The position numbers and the translations under genes were made by a program. A stretch of DNA of 64,000 nt from Nitrospira sp. GTDB lineage: Bacteria; Nitrospirota; Nitrospiria; Nitrospirales; Nitrospiraceae. The notes below the pieces were generated by a model, which was given only the letters and a program-made list of their open reading frames with translations, searched no databases and had not been told where the DNA came from. Location of the stretch: positions 1 to 64,000 of the forward strand of contig JALHPO010000009.1 in NCBI GenBank assembly GCA_022842445.1, in the 5' to 3' direction. Shown here piece by piece: positions 54,693 to 64,000 of the stretch (positions are counted from its first letter, which is position 1; every line of letters begins with the position of its first letter).

Positions 54693-56633
54693 ATGAAGGT
54701 CAACCATAGCCTAGTCATGCGTGTTATGTCCTGGGCGATCCCGGTTCTCACCATCGGCATCTTCATCTTCGACCTGCTGACTCCGGCCGGAGTGGGGATA
54801 CCGATGCTGTACGTTATTCCTTTGGTGCTGACCATTTTCACTCCGCGCAAGCGGGATCCTGTCTATCTCTGTCTCCTTGTCACCGGCCTCATCTGGGTTG
54901 AATTGCTGTTCAATCCGCCGGAGCCGCTCGCCTCCTATGGCATGCTCAACCGAGCGTTAGGGACGTTTGTGGTGTCGTCCATGACCCTGGGATTGTTTCG
55001 CCATAAGCAGGTGGAACAGAGTTTGGCAGAGGCAGAAGCCGATAGGACACAGGTTGGGCGAGACTTGATGTCGGAACGCGTGGAGCGGGCCCATGCCGAA
55101 GGGCTCATGATGGCAGCGCAGGAGGCGAGGGCCTACGCTGAGACGGCGGCATCGGGAGCTTCGGCCAGCCGACGAGAAGCGGAAGAGAAATTTCTGGTCA
55201 GCCAACTTAGGCTGCAAAGCATCATCGAGTCCGCGATGGATGCGATCATCACGGTAGATCAGGATCACAATATCGTGCTGTTCAACCGAGCAGCCGAGAA
55301 AATGTTTGGTTGTTCCACTCAAGCAGCGATTGGGCAGCCGGTCGACCAATTCTTACCCGCCCGGTTCCGCGCAGCCCATCACCGTCAGGTTCATGCATTC
55401 GGACAAGGCGGTGTGACGAGCCGGAAGATGGGTCATCTGGGCACCGTGTTCGGGCTCCGAACCAATGGGGAAGAGTTTCCGATCGAAGCCGCGATTTCGC
55501 ATATCACCGTGGAGGGGAAGAAATATTACAGCGTTATTCTACGGGACATCACCGAGCGGAACCGGGCGATAGAAGAGTTGCGGAGTCAACAAGAGTTTAT
55601 TGAAGCGGTGTTAGAGACCGCGGGGGCGCTGGTGGTCGTCCTGGACCGTCACGGCAGGATTCTCCGATTCAATCGGGCCTGCGAGCAGACCACCGGGTAC
55701 AGCTCGGAGGAGATTGTCGGGAAGACGATCTGGGACGTTCTCCTCATTCCTGAAGAGGTCGACGCCGTGAAGGCCCTGTTCGCCCGCCTCGCAGGCGGGG
55801 AGCCACGCAGTGAATATGAGAATGTCTGGGTTTCGAAGGATGGCCGCCGGAGACGCATCGCCTGGTCCAACACCGTCATTCTCAATCGGGAGAGAGTGGT
55901 GGATTATGTGGTGGGGACGGGGATCGACGTCACGCTCTTGAACCAGATTCAAGAACAGCTCAGGAAAACCGAGCGGATCGCCGAATTGGGCACGCTGGCG
56001 TCCGGCATGGCCCATGAGATCGGCACGCCCATGAACGTGATTTTGGGCCGCGCCGAATATCTGATGGATCGAGTGAAAGAGGAACCAATCAAGAAGGGCC
56101 TCCAAACGATCGTGACGCAGGTCGAACGGATCACCAAAGTGATGAACCAGCTCCTCGCGTTTGCCCGGCGTAAGCCCCCGGAGCGTGGGCCGCTCGGTTT
56201 GAAGGACATCGTGAACAACAGTCTGGAGCTGTTTCGTGAACGACTTGCCAAGAGCGGTGTGACGGTGGAATTGGCTTTGGACGACCACTGTCCTGCGGCG
56301 CAGGCCGACGCAGATCAGATGAGCCAGGTCATGATCAACCTGATCATGAATGCGCTCCATGCCATGGAGGATGGTGGAACGTTACGCGTTGGATTAGAGC
56401 CGGAGCAAGGCGGGGTCAAACTGACGGTCGCCGATACAGGCCACGGAATTCCGAAAGACTCGCTCCCGAGGATCTTCGAACCGTTTTACACGACCAAAGA
56501 ATTCGGCAAGGGGACCGGTCTTGGACTCACTGTGGTCAAGGGTATCATCGAAGAACATCAGGGCTCGATTACAGTCGACAGCGAGGAGGGAAAGGGCACG
56601 AGGTTCACGGTCCTGCTTCCGAAGAGCATATAG
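54693..56633 (+). CDS. Membrane PAS histidine kinase
   Basis: The product has 646 residues. The N-terminal region holds about four membrane helices (VMSWAIPVLTIGIFIFDLL, MLYVIPLVLTIFTP, LCLLVTGLIWVELLF, FVVSSMTLGLF). A coiled coil and two PAS domains follow (SIIESAMDAIITVDQDHNIV; FIEAVLETAGALVVVLDRHG), then HisKA with His441 in LASGMAHEIGTPMNVILG and an HATPase domain (MINLIMNALHAME, VADTGHGIPKD, GTGLGLTVVKG). The signal is unknown. The gene lies between an NtrC regulator and a lone receiver, so phosphotransfer to either is possible. The ATG follows CGGGAG. Confidence 0.92.
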   Translation: MKVNHSLVMRVMSWAIPVLTIGIFIFDLLTPAGVGIPMLYVIPLVLTIFTPRKRDPVYLCLLVTGLIWVELLFNPPEPLASYGMLNRALGTFVVSSMTLGLFRHKQVEQSLAEAEADRTQVGRDLMSERVERAHAEGLMMAAQEARAYAETAASGASASRREAEEKFLVSQLRLQSIIESAMDAIITVDQDHNIVLFNRAAEKMFGCSTQAAIGQPVDQFLPARFRAAHHRQVHAFGQGGVTSRKMGHLGTVFGLRTNGEEFPIEAAISHITVEGKKYYSVILRDITERNRAIEELRSQQEFIEAVLETAGALVVVLDRHGRILRFNRACEQTTGYSSEEIVGKTIWDVLLIPEEVDAVKALFARLAGGEPRSEYENVWVSKDGRRRRIAWSNTVILNRERVVDYVVGTGIDVTLLNQIQEQLRKTERIAELGTLASGMAHEIGTPMNVILGRAEYLMDRVKEEPIKKGLQTIVTQVERITKVMNQLLAFARRKPPERGPLGLKDIVNNSLELFRERLAKSGVTVELALDDHCPAAQADADQMSQVMINLIMNALHAMEDGGTLRVGLEPEQGGVKLTVADTGHGIPKDSLPRIFEPFYTTKEFGKGTGLGLTVVKGIIEEHQGSITVDSEEGKGTRFTVLLPKSI

Positions 56634-56953
56634 TGTCTAGCGTATGGCATCCAGACGTGAGGGTTAGGGGTGAGGCGTCAGGAGTGGCGAACAATGGTGC
56701 GGTGTATTCAATAATTCATGACTAAGAACTCGACATTCCCACCATCAGCTATTCGCAATCCGCTCCCTTCCCAAACCCTGTGGCATCTCGCGCCAGTCTA
56801 TCTGCTCAATATTGTGGTATTTCTCTCCATTTTAAGGTCGAGGTAGCCGTCTTGTGCTGCAAATCTGCTGGAATTGCCGACGATGTAGTTGCCGTTCAAG
56901 CGGCATGTCCTTTGCCATTCATCTCGATTGAGACGGGAGTAGGAACAAGATCG
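56634..56953. other. Intergenic region, no gene seen
   Basis: This 320-base gap lies between the kinase and the lone receiver gene. The receiver frame extends back to 56780 without a ribosome-binding site, so the gap probably contains a separate promoter. No repeat from the other families was found. Confidence 0.4.
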
Positions 56954-57370
56954 ATGAGGATGACAACCGTGACCAAGGGGAAGGCTGCTGTCGTACTGAT
57001 TGTCGAGGATGACCGGGAAATGCTCAGCCTGCTTTGCGACGAGTTCTGGAGCGCCGAGTACCGGCTGCGGCAAGCCCGGGACGGAGACGAGGCCTTTCAA
57101 ATGGTCTTGCAATCGGTTCCGGATCTCATCCTGACGGATCTTCGAATGCCGGCCGGAGGTGCCGACTACATCAGCCGGCTTAGGACGGTGGCGCCCGGCT
57201 GCCCCATCATCGTCATGACGGCGTTCGGAGATGCACGGTGTAAAAGCGACGTGTTAAAGGCCGGCGCCAATGCCTATTTCGATAAACCGGTTCGGGTTGC
57301 AGATCTGAAGCACTGTGTGCACGATTTGCTCGCAAACACTTCCGGAGACGCTGGCAAGGCAGCAAGCTGA
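56954..57370 (+). CDS. Single-domain response regulator
   Basis: The product has 138 residues and consists of one receiver domain: acidic pair in VVLIVEDDREMLSLLCDE, phosphoacceptor Asp in PDLILTDLRMP, Thr in VMTAFGD and Lys in AYFDKPVRVADL. No output domain is attached, so it may act as a phosphate relay or by protein contact. Positioned between the PAS kinase and the second sigma54 activator, it may link the two. Confidence 0.9.
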   Translation: MRMTTVTKGKAAVVLIVEDDREMLSLLCDEFWSAEYRLRQARDGDEAFQMVLQSVPDLILTDLRMPAGGADYISRLRTVAPGCPIIVMTAFGDARCKSDVLKAGANAYFDKPVRVADLKHCVHDLLANTSGDAGKAAS

Positions 57371-57435
57371 CAAGTTCTCAAGGAGTACCGCATGTCAGCC
57401 TGTCAGCATGCCTCTTGGTATCCTCAAGGAACACG

Positions 57436-58830
57436 ATGGACGGATCACTAGACGACGACAATCGTCCCGCTTCCTTTGCAGATCCCATCCTGGCGGCCAG
57501 ACTAGAAGCCATCAAACAGCTTGCCGGCGGCTTGACCGACCGCGTGGCTGTCATGGATCGCAGTTTCAATGTGATCTATGCGAACGAGTCGGCCTGGTCA
57601 TCGGCTTCTACCAGGAGCTCCGACGGCCGCCGGGCTAAGTGTTACGAAGCCTTCGCCCATCGAACCGATCCCTGTGGGACCTGCCTGGCCGTCAAAGTAT
57701 TCGATGCTCCGGACGTTCAGTCAGTCTCCTGCCACAGCGGAGGCGACGGCACGGCTTGCGGCATGCACCAGGCCTTTCCGCTTGCCTCAGACCGGGGCGA
57801 CATCGGCTCTATGCTGGTGTTGTTCAAGGACGAGCCCTGTCAGGAACTGCCAAATGTTGCGTCTGTTCCGGAAAAGCAGACGCTTCCGGCGGTGCGGGAG
57901 TCCTTGGGTGAGTTGATCGGCCGGAGTCCGGCCATGCAGCAACTGTTCGGCATGACCATTCTTATCGCGGACAGCGCGGGCACGGTCCTGATCCAGGGCG
58001 AGAGCGGAACAGGCAAAGAAGTCCTTGCCAGGACGATTCATGCCTTGAGCCGACGGAATGAGAAGCCGTTCATCGTCGTCGATTGCGGCGCGTTGCCGGA
58101 GACGCTGCTCGAAAGCGAGTTGTTCGGCCATGTGAAGGGAGCCTTCACCGGGGCGGTCGCGGATAAGCGGGGTCTGTTCGAAGAGGCCGACGGAGGAACG
58201 ATCTTCCTTGATGAGGTTGCCGATACGACGCCGGTGTTCCAGGCCAAGTTGCTGCGCGTGCTCCAAGAAGGCGAGATCAAGCGGGTCGGTGGGGCCAGAC
58301 CGATCTCGGTCGATGTGCGGGTCATCTCCGCAGCGAACAAGGACCTGGCCGAACTGGTCAAAGCCAAGTTGTTTCGCCAGGACCTCTACTACCGGTTGGC
58401 GGTCTTGCCGCTGTACCTCCCGCCGCTCCGGGAACGGCGAGAAGATATCCCGCTGTTGGTCAAGCATTTCGTCGCCGTGTCCTGTGGCCGGCACCGTCAG
58501 ACAGTCCGGCATGTCGCTGAACGAACGATGCGGGCATTATGCAACGCGCCATGGCCGGGCAATATCCGGGAATTACAGCACACCATCGAGCGGGCTGTCG
58601 TCACGACGACCGGACCGAATCTCATGTGCAACGACATCAATGCTCTGGAACCGAGAGACGAGCCGAAAGACCTTCGATCAGCCGCCCGTGAAGCCGTGTC
58701 GCGCAGCGAACGGGCGAGTATTCTTGATGCGCTCAAGAAAACCAACGGCAATCGAGTGAAAGCGGCCAAGCTGCTCAAGATCAGCCGGGCGAATCTCTAC
58801 AACAAACTGCGCGACTATTCTATTCAATAA
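57436..58830 (+). CDS. Sigma54-dependent activator with PAS/Cys sensor domain
   Basis: The product has 464 residues. The N-terminal PAS-like domain (LTDRVAVMDRSFNVIYANES) holds many cysteines, including KCYEAF, DPCGTC and SVSCHSGGDGTACGM, a pattern suited to metal, haem or redox sensing. The AAA+ domain follows (GESGTGKEVLARTIH), with the canonical GAFTGA loop and GTIFLDEVADTT. A Fis-type helix-turn-helix closes it (NGNRVKAAKLLKISRANLYN). There is no receiver domain. It should activate sigma54 promoters in response to a small ligand or redox change. The ATG follows CAAGGAA. Confidence 0.92.
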   Translation: MDGSLDDDNRPASFADPILAARLEAIKQLAGGLTDRVAVMDRSFNVIYANESAWSSASTRSSDGRRAKCYEAFAHRTDPCGTCLAVKVFDAPDVQSVSCHSGGDGTACGMHQAFPLASDRGDIGSMLVLFKDEPCQELPNVASVPEKQTLPAVRESLGELIGRSPAMQQLFGMTILIADSAGTVLIQGESGTGKEVLARTIHALSRRNEKPFIVVDCGALPETLLESELFGHVKGAFTGAVADKRGLFEEADGGTIFLDEVADTTPVFQAKLLRVLQEGEIKRVGGARPISVDVRVISAANKDLAELVKAKLFRQDLYYRLAVLPLYLPPLRERREDIPLLVKHFVAVSCGRHRQTVRHVAERTMRALCNAPWPGNIRELQHTIERAVVTTTGPNLMCNDINALEPRDEPKDLRSAAREAVSRSERASILDALKKTNGNRVKAAKLLKISRANLYNKLRDYSIQ

Positions 58831-59312
58831 CCCCTTCATCTGTCCCTCTTCACCCCATTCCGTGGCAAGCGCTGTCCATTTATTTAGACAGCGGAACGTA
58901 TTGGAATCTCGCGCTGAGTAGCTGCTCTCCTGTGTGAGCCTTGTATCTCTGTGGATTTTTTCACCAGCTCCGGCGTGGGTACGTTTGGGCCAGTCTCGCA
59001 ATTGCCGCTCCTGCCAATGGGATTCTTCATGTTGTGATTCAGTAGAAGCGCGGCACGAAGGTTGCGCTATCGCTGGGCTGCTGGTGAGGGTGTGGGTGAT
59101 TTTGGACCGGCCTCCGAATGACCCATTTCCTTCGCAAGAAGGAGCCCTTCACCAGCTCTATCCCACTGTGATCTAGGCCGGAAGGCAGTCGGAGGCCGGT
59201 TCTCTACATACTGTGAACGTAGGAACCGCGAGAGCGCAGACAAGGGCGACGAGACCCTGCCATCGTTAACCATCCCGCCGCACAAGGCGGGCCTATCGGG
59301 AGGAGGCCGTGT
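58831..59312. other. Intergenic region upstream of the multicopper oxidase
   Basis: This 482-base gap carries the promoter region of the multicopper oxidase. A strong ribosome-binding site GGGAGGAGG (59298-59306) lies at its end. I looked for a sigma54-type GG-N10-GC motif matching the adjacent activators and found none convincing. No gene seen. Confidence 0.4.
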
Positions 59313-62300
59313 ATGAGATCGTTACTAGTTGAATCACACCATAGGGGAAGGACAACCAGCTTCGGACTGATGCTGCTGAGTCTGTTGTTCACGGGCAGTC
59401 TGGTCGTGGCGCCGATCGGGCTGGCCGCAGAGCGGCACAGTCACGACGGAAGCGCGGACCAGGCGTCAGCGGAGAAGGTCATTTATCGCGAAGGCGGGCC
59501 GACGCTGCACGACCGTATGATGCAGGAAGTGAAGCGGCAGCAGGAATATGTCGGCCAGAAGGGTGGATACAGCTCCGGGGCGGATAGCCACATGCTTCAA
59601 CAGGGCGTGTTGCTGGTGGCAGAAGATCCGGCCAAGGTCGCCGTCGGGGTCGGACCTCGCTGTCCCTCGAATGTTCCGGTGAAGGAGTATCACGTTTCGG
59701 CGATCAACATCGAAATCACGCTCAGCCGGTTTCTCGACTATTTCCCCGGCTATATGTACGTGCTGTCGGAGAACGTCGAGAAGGCGAGAGCCGAGGAAAC
59801 GGCGAATCGGGACGCGCGGGAGAAGGACAACGATCCCGGCGCCGTGTCGAACGGGTTGCAGGGCGATGTGATCCAGCCGCTCGTCATCAGGGCCAATCAG
59901 GGGGATTGCCTCAAGCTGACGCTTCATAACCAGATCAACGATGAACCGACGAATCTCGTCATTAACGGGTCCGCCATGGTGGTGGCGGCAACGGGCAAGC
60001 CGGCGACTCCGTCGAATCCGGATGCCACGGTGGCGGCGGGCGGACAGCAGACCTTCGAATGGTTCATTCAGCCTGATACGCAGGAAGGCGCGCGATTTTT
60101 CCGCTCGCATGCCTCGCGCGAGCAGTTCAATCAGGGTTTGATCGGCATGCTCGTCGTGGAGCCGCGGGGCTCGCGCTATCTCAGCCCGTTCGACGGGAAG
60201 CCGATGGCGAGCGGCTGGGAAGCCATGATCGAAGATCCGAAGGGAGCGGACTTCCGCGAGTTCGCGATCTTCTATCACGAGGCCGGCGATGAAGCCTTCC
60301 GGCTCCTGAACAAGAAGAGTGAAATGCTGCCGCAGCGGGATCCCCACACCGATTCCTATCGTCCCGGCGCGCGGCTGCTGAACTACCGGAGCGAGCCGCA
60401 CGGCACGCGCATCGAGCTTCAGGCCCATCTGGGGTTCTATGGCGACGAGTCCATGGCGTACGGGTCCTATACGTTCGGCGATCCGGCGACGACGATTCCC
60501 CGGTCCTACCTCGGCGATCCGGCCAAATTCCGGATGGCGGGCGGCTCGGAAATCGTACACTCACATCACCTGCATGGCGGGTCCATCCGCTGGGCGCGCC
60601 AGCCGGGGATCAGCCAGCTCGATTTCTCGCTATCGAAGAACGGGCCGGTGAAGTTCCCGCAGATCAGCGACACTTCGGACCGGTTGGACGTGCAGTCCAT
60701 TGGGCCGACGGAGGTCTATGATCAGGTCATTGAGGGAGGGTCGGGAGGTCTGCAAGCCCTGGCCGGTGAGTTTGTGTTTCATTGCCACATTCCGCAACAT
60801 TATGTAACGGGGATGTGGGGGTTCTGGCGCGTCTACAACACGCTGCAAGCGCCGGGGTTCCAGACCGACGTGATGAAGCCGCTTGTCGAACTGCCGGATC
60901 GTATCGGCAAGATCAAGCCGGGCATTCCATCCGACACACTCGTCGGCACGACGGTGGATTGGTACGGCGGGAAGAAGTACGAGATCACCAAGGACAAGAC
61001 CGATTGGAAGGCTGATCCGGTCAAGGTCTCCATCAAGGACTGGGTGGAGATGATGCTCACGCCGCAGGGGAAGCCCGGCAAGAAGAACACGGAGAAAGAA
61101 CAGACGTTGGCCTACGATGCAACCGTCAACGACTGGGCGTGGGACGGGCAGAAGGCCATGAGCGAACCCGAAACGATGTATGAGTGGGTCAACTACAAGT
61201 CGGCGACGCCGGGCAAGCGGCAAGCGATTCTCTTCGATGCCCAGACCGGCAAGATCGCCTGGCCGTGGCTGCGGCCGCACCTGGGCCGGCGCGTGCCTTT
61301 CTCGCCGAGTCACAGCGGGGCGCCGTGGCTTGAGCCGATCCATCGCCGCGACGACGGCAGCAATTCCACCGAGCCGCCGAGGCCGGGCGAACAGGGCCCC
61401 TGGAGCCTCTGTCCGGAGGGCGCGCCGCGGAAGTATTTCAACATCCATGCGATCACCTTGCCCATCACGCTCAAAAAGGCGACGGCCAAGACGCCGGCGA
61501 TCGTGGATCCGGACGGCATGCTCTACGTGTTGCATGAAGAAGAGCAGGAGGTGCGGAAGAATCACGCCAAGCAGATGCCACTTGTGATCCGCGGCAACGT
61601 GCAGGATTGCATCGACGTTGTCTATAAGAGCGAATTGAAAGACGATCAGCGGCAAGGGTTCTCCAGTAAGACGAACCTGCACCCGCACATGTTCCAGTTC
61701 GATACGCAAGCGTCGGATGGGCCCATCATCGGATTCTCCTATGAGATGTCGTTGCGGCCCTTCACCATTTTGAAGGACGAACACCCCGGCAAGGGCATGC
61801 CTGTGCCGATGAACACAACGATCGAAGCCGATGCGCCGAAGGGCGCGAGCAGTATCACAGTGAAGGACGCCTCGCGGTATCACCTCAAAACCGAGCTTGG
61901 CGTGGGCATGGACGAAGTGGGCCGGTTTGAGTCGGCCCGGATCAGCAAGATCGACGGCAACACGATTTCCTTCGAACGGCCGCTCAAGTATGGCCACAAG
62001 AAGGGCGAGATCGTGTCGGTGGAATGGATCAGGGAACGGTGGTATGTGGACGCCGATTTCGGCACCACCTTCTGGCACGACCATGTGTTTGGATTGGATG
62101 GCTGGGGCCACGGCCTCTTTTCCACCTTCATTGCCGAGCCGCCGCGGTCTACCTACCATGACCCGGTGACGGGTAAAGAACTCCGCAGCGGGCCGGTGGC
62201 CGACATTCACACCACCGAGCCGGTGTCCGCCCATATCTCCGGATCGTTCCGCGAGATCGTGACGCAGGTCATGGACTCCAATCCCAGAACGGCGGAGTTG

Positions 62301-64000
62301 ATCACGACCGACAATCCCCAGGCGAGAGTCGGAGCCATCTCCGTGGACGGTACCCCGTCCGCGGTCTATCCGGCCAAGCTCAATCTATCGCCGATGAAGT
62401 TCCTGAACGGCGGGGAAGCCACGACGGGGAGCGGCTACAACATGCGTGTGGAGCCCTTGTCGGTGCGGTTGGCGAACAATCCAGATCCGTCGCAGTTGTT
62501 CAGCAGCCGGATTCACGGTGATCCTGAGACGCCGATGTTGCGGGCATACCTGGGCGATCCGGTGGTGGTCAGGCTGCTCGAAGGGTCGGCCAATGAAGTT
62601 CATTCCTGGCACATCAGCGGTCATTGGTTCCCGATGGAGCGCTACAGCAAGAACTCCATCCCGCGCAGCACACTGCACGTGGTGATCGGAGAGCGGTACG
62701 ACGCGGCCATTCCCGCGGCAGGAGGGCCACAGCAGATGGCGGGCGACTATCTGTACTACAGCGGCCGCGCGTCGCACTTTGCCGAAGGCAGCTGGGGCCT
62801 GTTCAGAGTCATGGACAAGGCTGATGCGTCCTTGCAGCCGCTGCCGGGGCGAAGCGCAATTCCGGAGTCGGCCAAGTCTGTCTGTCCGGCCGATGCGCCG
62901 GTGAAGAGTTTCAACGTGTCCGCTATCGACAAGACGATCCGCTACAACAAGGGAACGCCCGGTGTGATGGAAGTGGACCTGGAGCGGAAGATGGTGTTGG
63001 GCAATGAGAGCGGCAAGATGTACGTGCTCGAAGGCGAGAAGACGAAGGTAGCCTCGGGCAGTCTCGAGCCGAGTCCGTTGACCTTGCACGTCAACGTGGG
63101 TGATTGCATCAAGGTCAATCTCAAGAACGAGATGGCTAAGGATCGGGCCGGATTCCACGTGGACAATCTGGCCTTCGACCCTAAGGAATCGATGGGCATC
63201 AATGCAGGCAACAATCCCGGCGACCAGACGGTCGCGCCGGGACAACGCCGGACCTACACGTTCTACGCCCATCCGGAATTCGGGGAGAACGCCGCCCTGA
63301 TTCAGGATTGGGGCAACGTGATCGAGAACCCTCGAAACGGGCTGTTCGGGGCGATCATTATCGGCCCGAGGGGATCGCAGTATCGCGATCCGGTGACCGG
63401 CGAAGATTTAGCCCAGAAGAGTTCGTGGCGGGCGGACGTGATGATTGACCGTAGCCTGCCGGGGAATGAACAGCGGAAGAACTACCGGTCGTTCGCGCTG
63501 CTGTTCCAGGACGAAGACAACATCATCGGCACCAGCTTCATGCCGTATATTCAAAAAGTGGCCGGCGTGACGGCGGTGAACTATCGGTCGGAGCCGACCG
63601 ATTATCGAACCGAAAAAGGCTGTGCCTACAGTGAAGTATTCGCCTGCGTCAAGGCAGGGGACCAGCCGGTTACGCCGACCATTGCGGCGCATCTCGGCGA
63701 TCCGGTCGTCATTCACGTACTGGGCGCCTTCAGCGAGCAGGTCCAACTGTTCAGCGTGTCGGGTCATGAATGGAAACATGAGCCGTACCTGGCTGGAGCG
63801 GATCTCGTGAGCACCATGGAATTTGGCGGGTCCGAGGTCATCAACGCCTGGCTGCACGGCGGAGCCGGCGGGCCCAACGGTATTCCCGGCGATTATCTCT
63901 GGCTCAACCAGCGTCCGGGGTATCTCGATGCCGGGCACTGGGGCATGTTGAAGGTCCTGGATCGGGACAGTCGGACGATCCTGCCGTTGGACAAACAGGT
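59313..64000 (+). CDS. Giant multicopper oxidase-like protein (3' end beyond window)
   Basis: At least 1562 residues are present with no stop. After a signal peptide (FGLMLLSLLFTGSLVVAPIG) there are several cupredoxin-like domains. Copper-binding motifs: HSHHLHGG (416-423), HCHIPQHYVTGM (490-501, type 1 and trinuclear ligands), HPH (790-792), HDH (922-924), plus additional His (1097 region, SWHISGHWF). This covers four HxH-type elements needed for a trinuclear copper site. Further cupredoxin-like modules extend to about residue 1500 (SGHEWKHEP). It is probably periplasmic or secreted. Large related oxidases include manganese oxidases, but the substrate here is not determined. The ATG follows GGGAGGAGG. 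Confidence 0.88.
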   Translation, partial: MRSLLVESHHRGRTTSFGLMLLSLLFTGSLVVAPIGLAAERHSHDGSADQASAEKVIYREGGPTLHDRMMQEVKRQQEYVGQKGGYSSGADSHMLQQGVLLVAEDPAKVAVGVGPRCPSNVPVKEYHVSAINIEITLSRFLDYFPGYMYVLSENVEKARAEETANRDAREKDNDPGAVSNGLQGDVIQPLVIRANQGDCLKLTLHNQINDEPTNLVINGSAMVVAATGKPATPSNPDATVAAGGQQTFEWFIQPDTQEGARFFRSHASREQFNQGLIGMLVVEPRGSRYLSPFDGKPMASGWEAMIEDPKGADFREFAIFYHEAGDEAFRLLNKKSEMLPQRDPHTDSYRPGARLLNYRSEPHGTRIELQAHLGFYGDESMAYGSYTFGDPATTIPRSYLGDPAKFRMAGGSEIVHSHHLHGGSIRWARQPGISQLDFSLSKNGPVKFPQISDTSDRLDVQSIGPTEVYDQVIEGGSGGLQALAGEFVFHCHIPQHYVTGMWGFWRVYNTLQAPGFQTDVMKPLVELPDRIGKIKPGIPSDTLVGTTVDWYGGKKYEITKDKTDWKADPVKVSIKDWVEMMLTPQGKPGKKNTEKEQTLAYDATVNDWAWDGQKAMSEPETMYEWVNYKSATPGKRQAILFDAQTGKIAWPWLRPHLGRRVPFSPSHSGAPWLEPIHRRDDGSNSTEPPRPGEQGPWSLCPEGAPRKYFNIHAITLPITLKKATAKTPAIVDPDGMLYVLHEEEQEVRKNHAKQMPLVIRGNVQDCIDVVYKSELKDDQRQGFSSKTNLHPHMFQFDTQASDGPIIGFSYEMSLRPFTILKDEHPGKGMPVPMNTTIEADAPKGASSITVKDASRYHLKTELGVGMDEVGRFESARISKIDGNTISFERPLKYGHKKGEIVSVEWIRERWYVDADFGTTFWHDHVFGLDGWGHGLFSTFIAEPPRSTYHDPVTGKELRSGPVADIHTTEPVSAHISGSFREIVTQVMDSNPRTAELITTDNPQARVGAISVDGTPSAVYPAKLNLSPMKFLNGGEATTGSGYNMRVEPLSVRLANNPDPSQLFSSRIHGDPETPMLRAYLGDPVVVRLLEGSANEVHSWHISGHWFPMERYSKNSIPRSTLHVVIGERYDAAIPAAGGPQQMAGDYLYYSGRASHFAEGSWGLFRVMDKADASLQPLPGRSAIPESAKSVCPADAPVKSFNVSAIDKTIRYNKGTPGVMEVDLERKMVLGNESGKMYVLEGEKTKVASGSLEPSPLTLHVNVGDCIKVNLKNEMAKDRAGFHVDNLAFDPKESMGINAGNNPGDQTVAPGQRRTYTFYAHPEFGENAALIQDWGNVIENPRNGLFGAIIIGPRGSQYRDPVTGEDLAQKSSWRADVMIDRSLPGNEQRKNYRSFALLFQDEDNIIGTSFMPYIQKVAGVTAVNYRSEPTDYRTEKGCAYSEVFACVKAGDQPVTPTIAAHLGDPVVIHVLGAFSEQVQLFSVSGHEWKHEPYLAGADLVSTMEFGGSEVINAWLHGGAGGPNGIPGDYLWLNQRPGYLDAGHWGMLKVLDRDSRTILPLDKQ

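Noticed and set aside
59466..62234. Two long minus-strand frames (364 and 534 codons)
   Set aside because: They mirror the multicopper oxidase, whose copper motifs are clear on the plus strand.

Overview
The window is about 64 kb of GC-rich bacterial chromosome with dense genes on both strands and no rRNA, tRNA, CRISPR array, phage module or recognisable transposase. The gene set suggests a Nitrospira-like member of the Nitrospirota. This is inference from content: archaeal-type fructose-bisphosphate aldolase/phosphatase, archaeal-type S-adenosylmethionine synthetase, a two-gene SUF-like ABC system, a 1417-residue fused dehydratase activase, DUF2934/PepSY/CsbD/BON stress proteins, and a very large multicopper oxidase cut by the window end. 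No marker gene fixes the species.

Layout. 1-10.4 kb is a stress and chaperone block: DUF1328, CsbD, BON, DUF2934, two Hsp20 proteins, DnaJ, a PEBP-like protein, and a NarL-type sensor/regulator pair, with two decayed genes (a LuxR-type regulator and a lipoprotein/UspA chimera). 10.8-13.6 kb holds SufC/SufB-like genes and the aldolase/phosphatase. 14.3-18.2 kb is one exported 1280-residue protein built almost entirely of degenerate LFPLY-type repeats. 18.3-22.9 kb has a DUF1614 membrane protein (with the fossil tail of a second copy nearby), an SGNH hydrolase, a membrane-anchored PLD-like protein, dodecin and an MlaC-like protein. 23.0-31.4 kb holds the BadF/DUF2229 fusion, a VOC protein, the SAM synthetase, an AmrS-like radical SAM protein and an exported isoaspartyl methyltransferase. 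31.5-38.7 kb has an APC permease, an orphan GroES, a PII-like protein, a GH13 amylase, a stand-alone Hsp33 redox-switch domain, a PepSY protein, and a DksA / LigD-phosphoesterase / PH-domain operon. 39-47.6 kb has cytochrome c, CbpM-CbpA, ClpB, RtcB-archease and diaminopimelate dehydrogenase. 48.2-52.8 kb has envelope lipoproteins (one Pal-like), a HAD phosphatase fused to a HerA-like ATPase, and a PepSY/DUF2934/small winged-helix-like cassette. 53.3-58.8 kb is a signalling cluster with two sigma54 activators, a PAS histidine kinase and a lone receiver. From 59.3 kb the multicopper oxidase runs off the end.

The common theme is protein and RNA quality control: ClpB, DnaJ, CbpA/CbpM, GroES, two Hsp20s, an Hsp33-like switch, isoaspartate repair, RtcB/archease and CsbD/BON/DUF2934. 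These sit among two-component systems and envelope proteins.

Between the genes are at least three families of short interspersed repeats: about 130 bp (three copies), about 170 bp with terminal inverted repeats (two good copies plus partial ones), and about 160 bp (two copies). Several decayed duplicates also occur. Together they indicate past local duplication and small non-autonomous elements. Start codons were chosen by ribosome-binding site and family length, and often lie inside the longest open frame.
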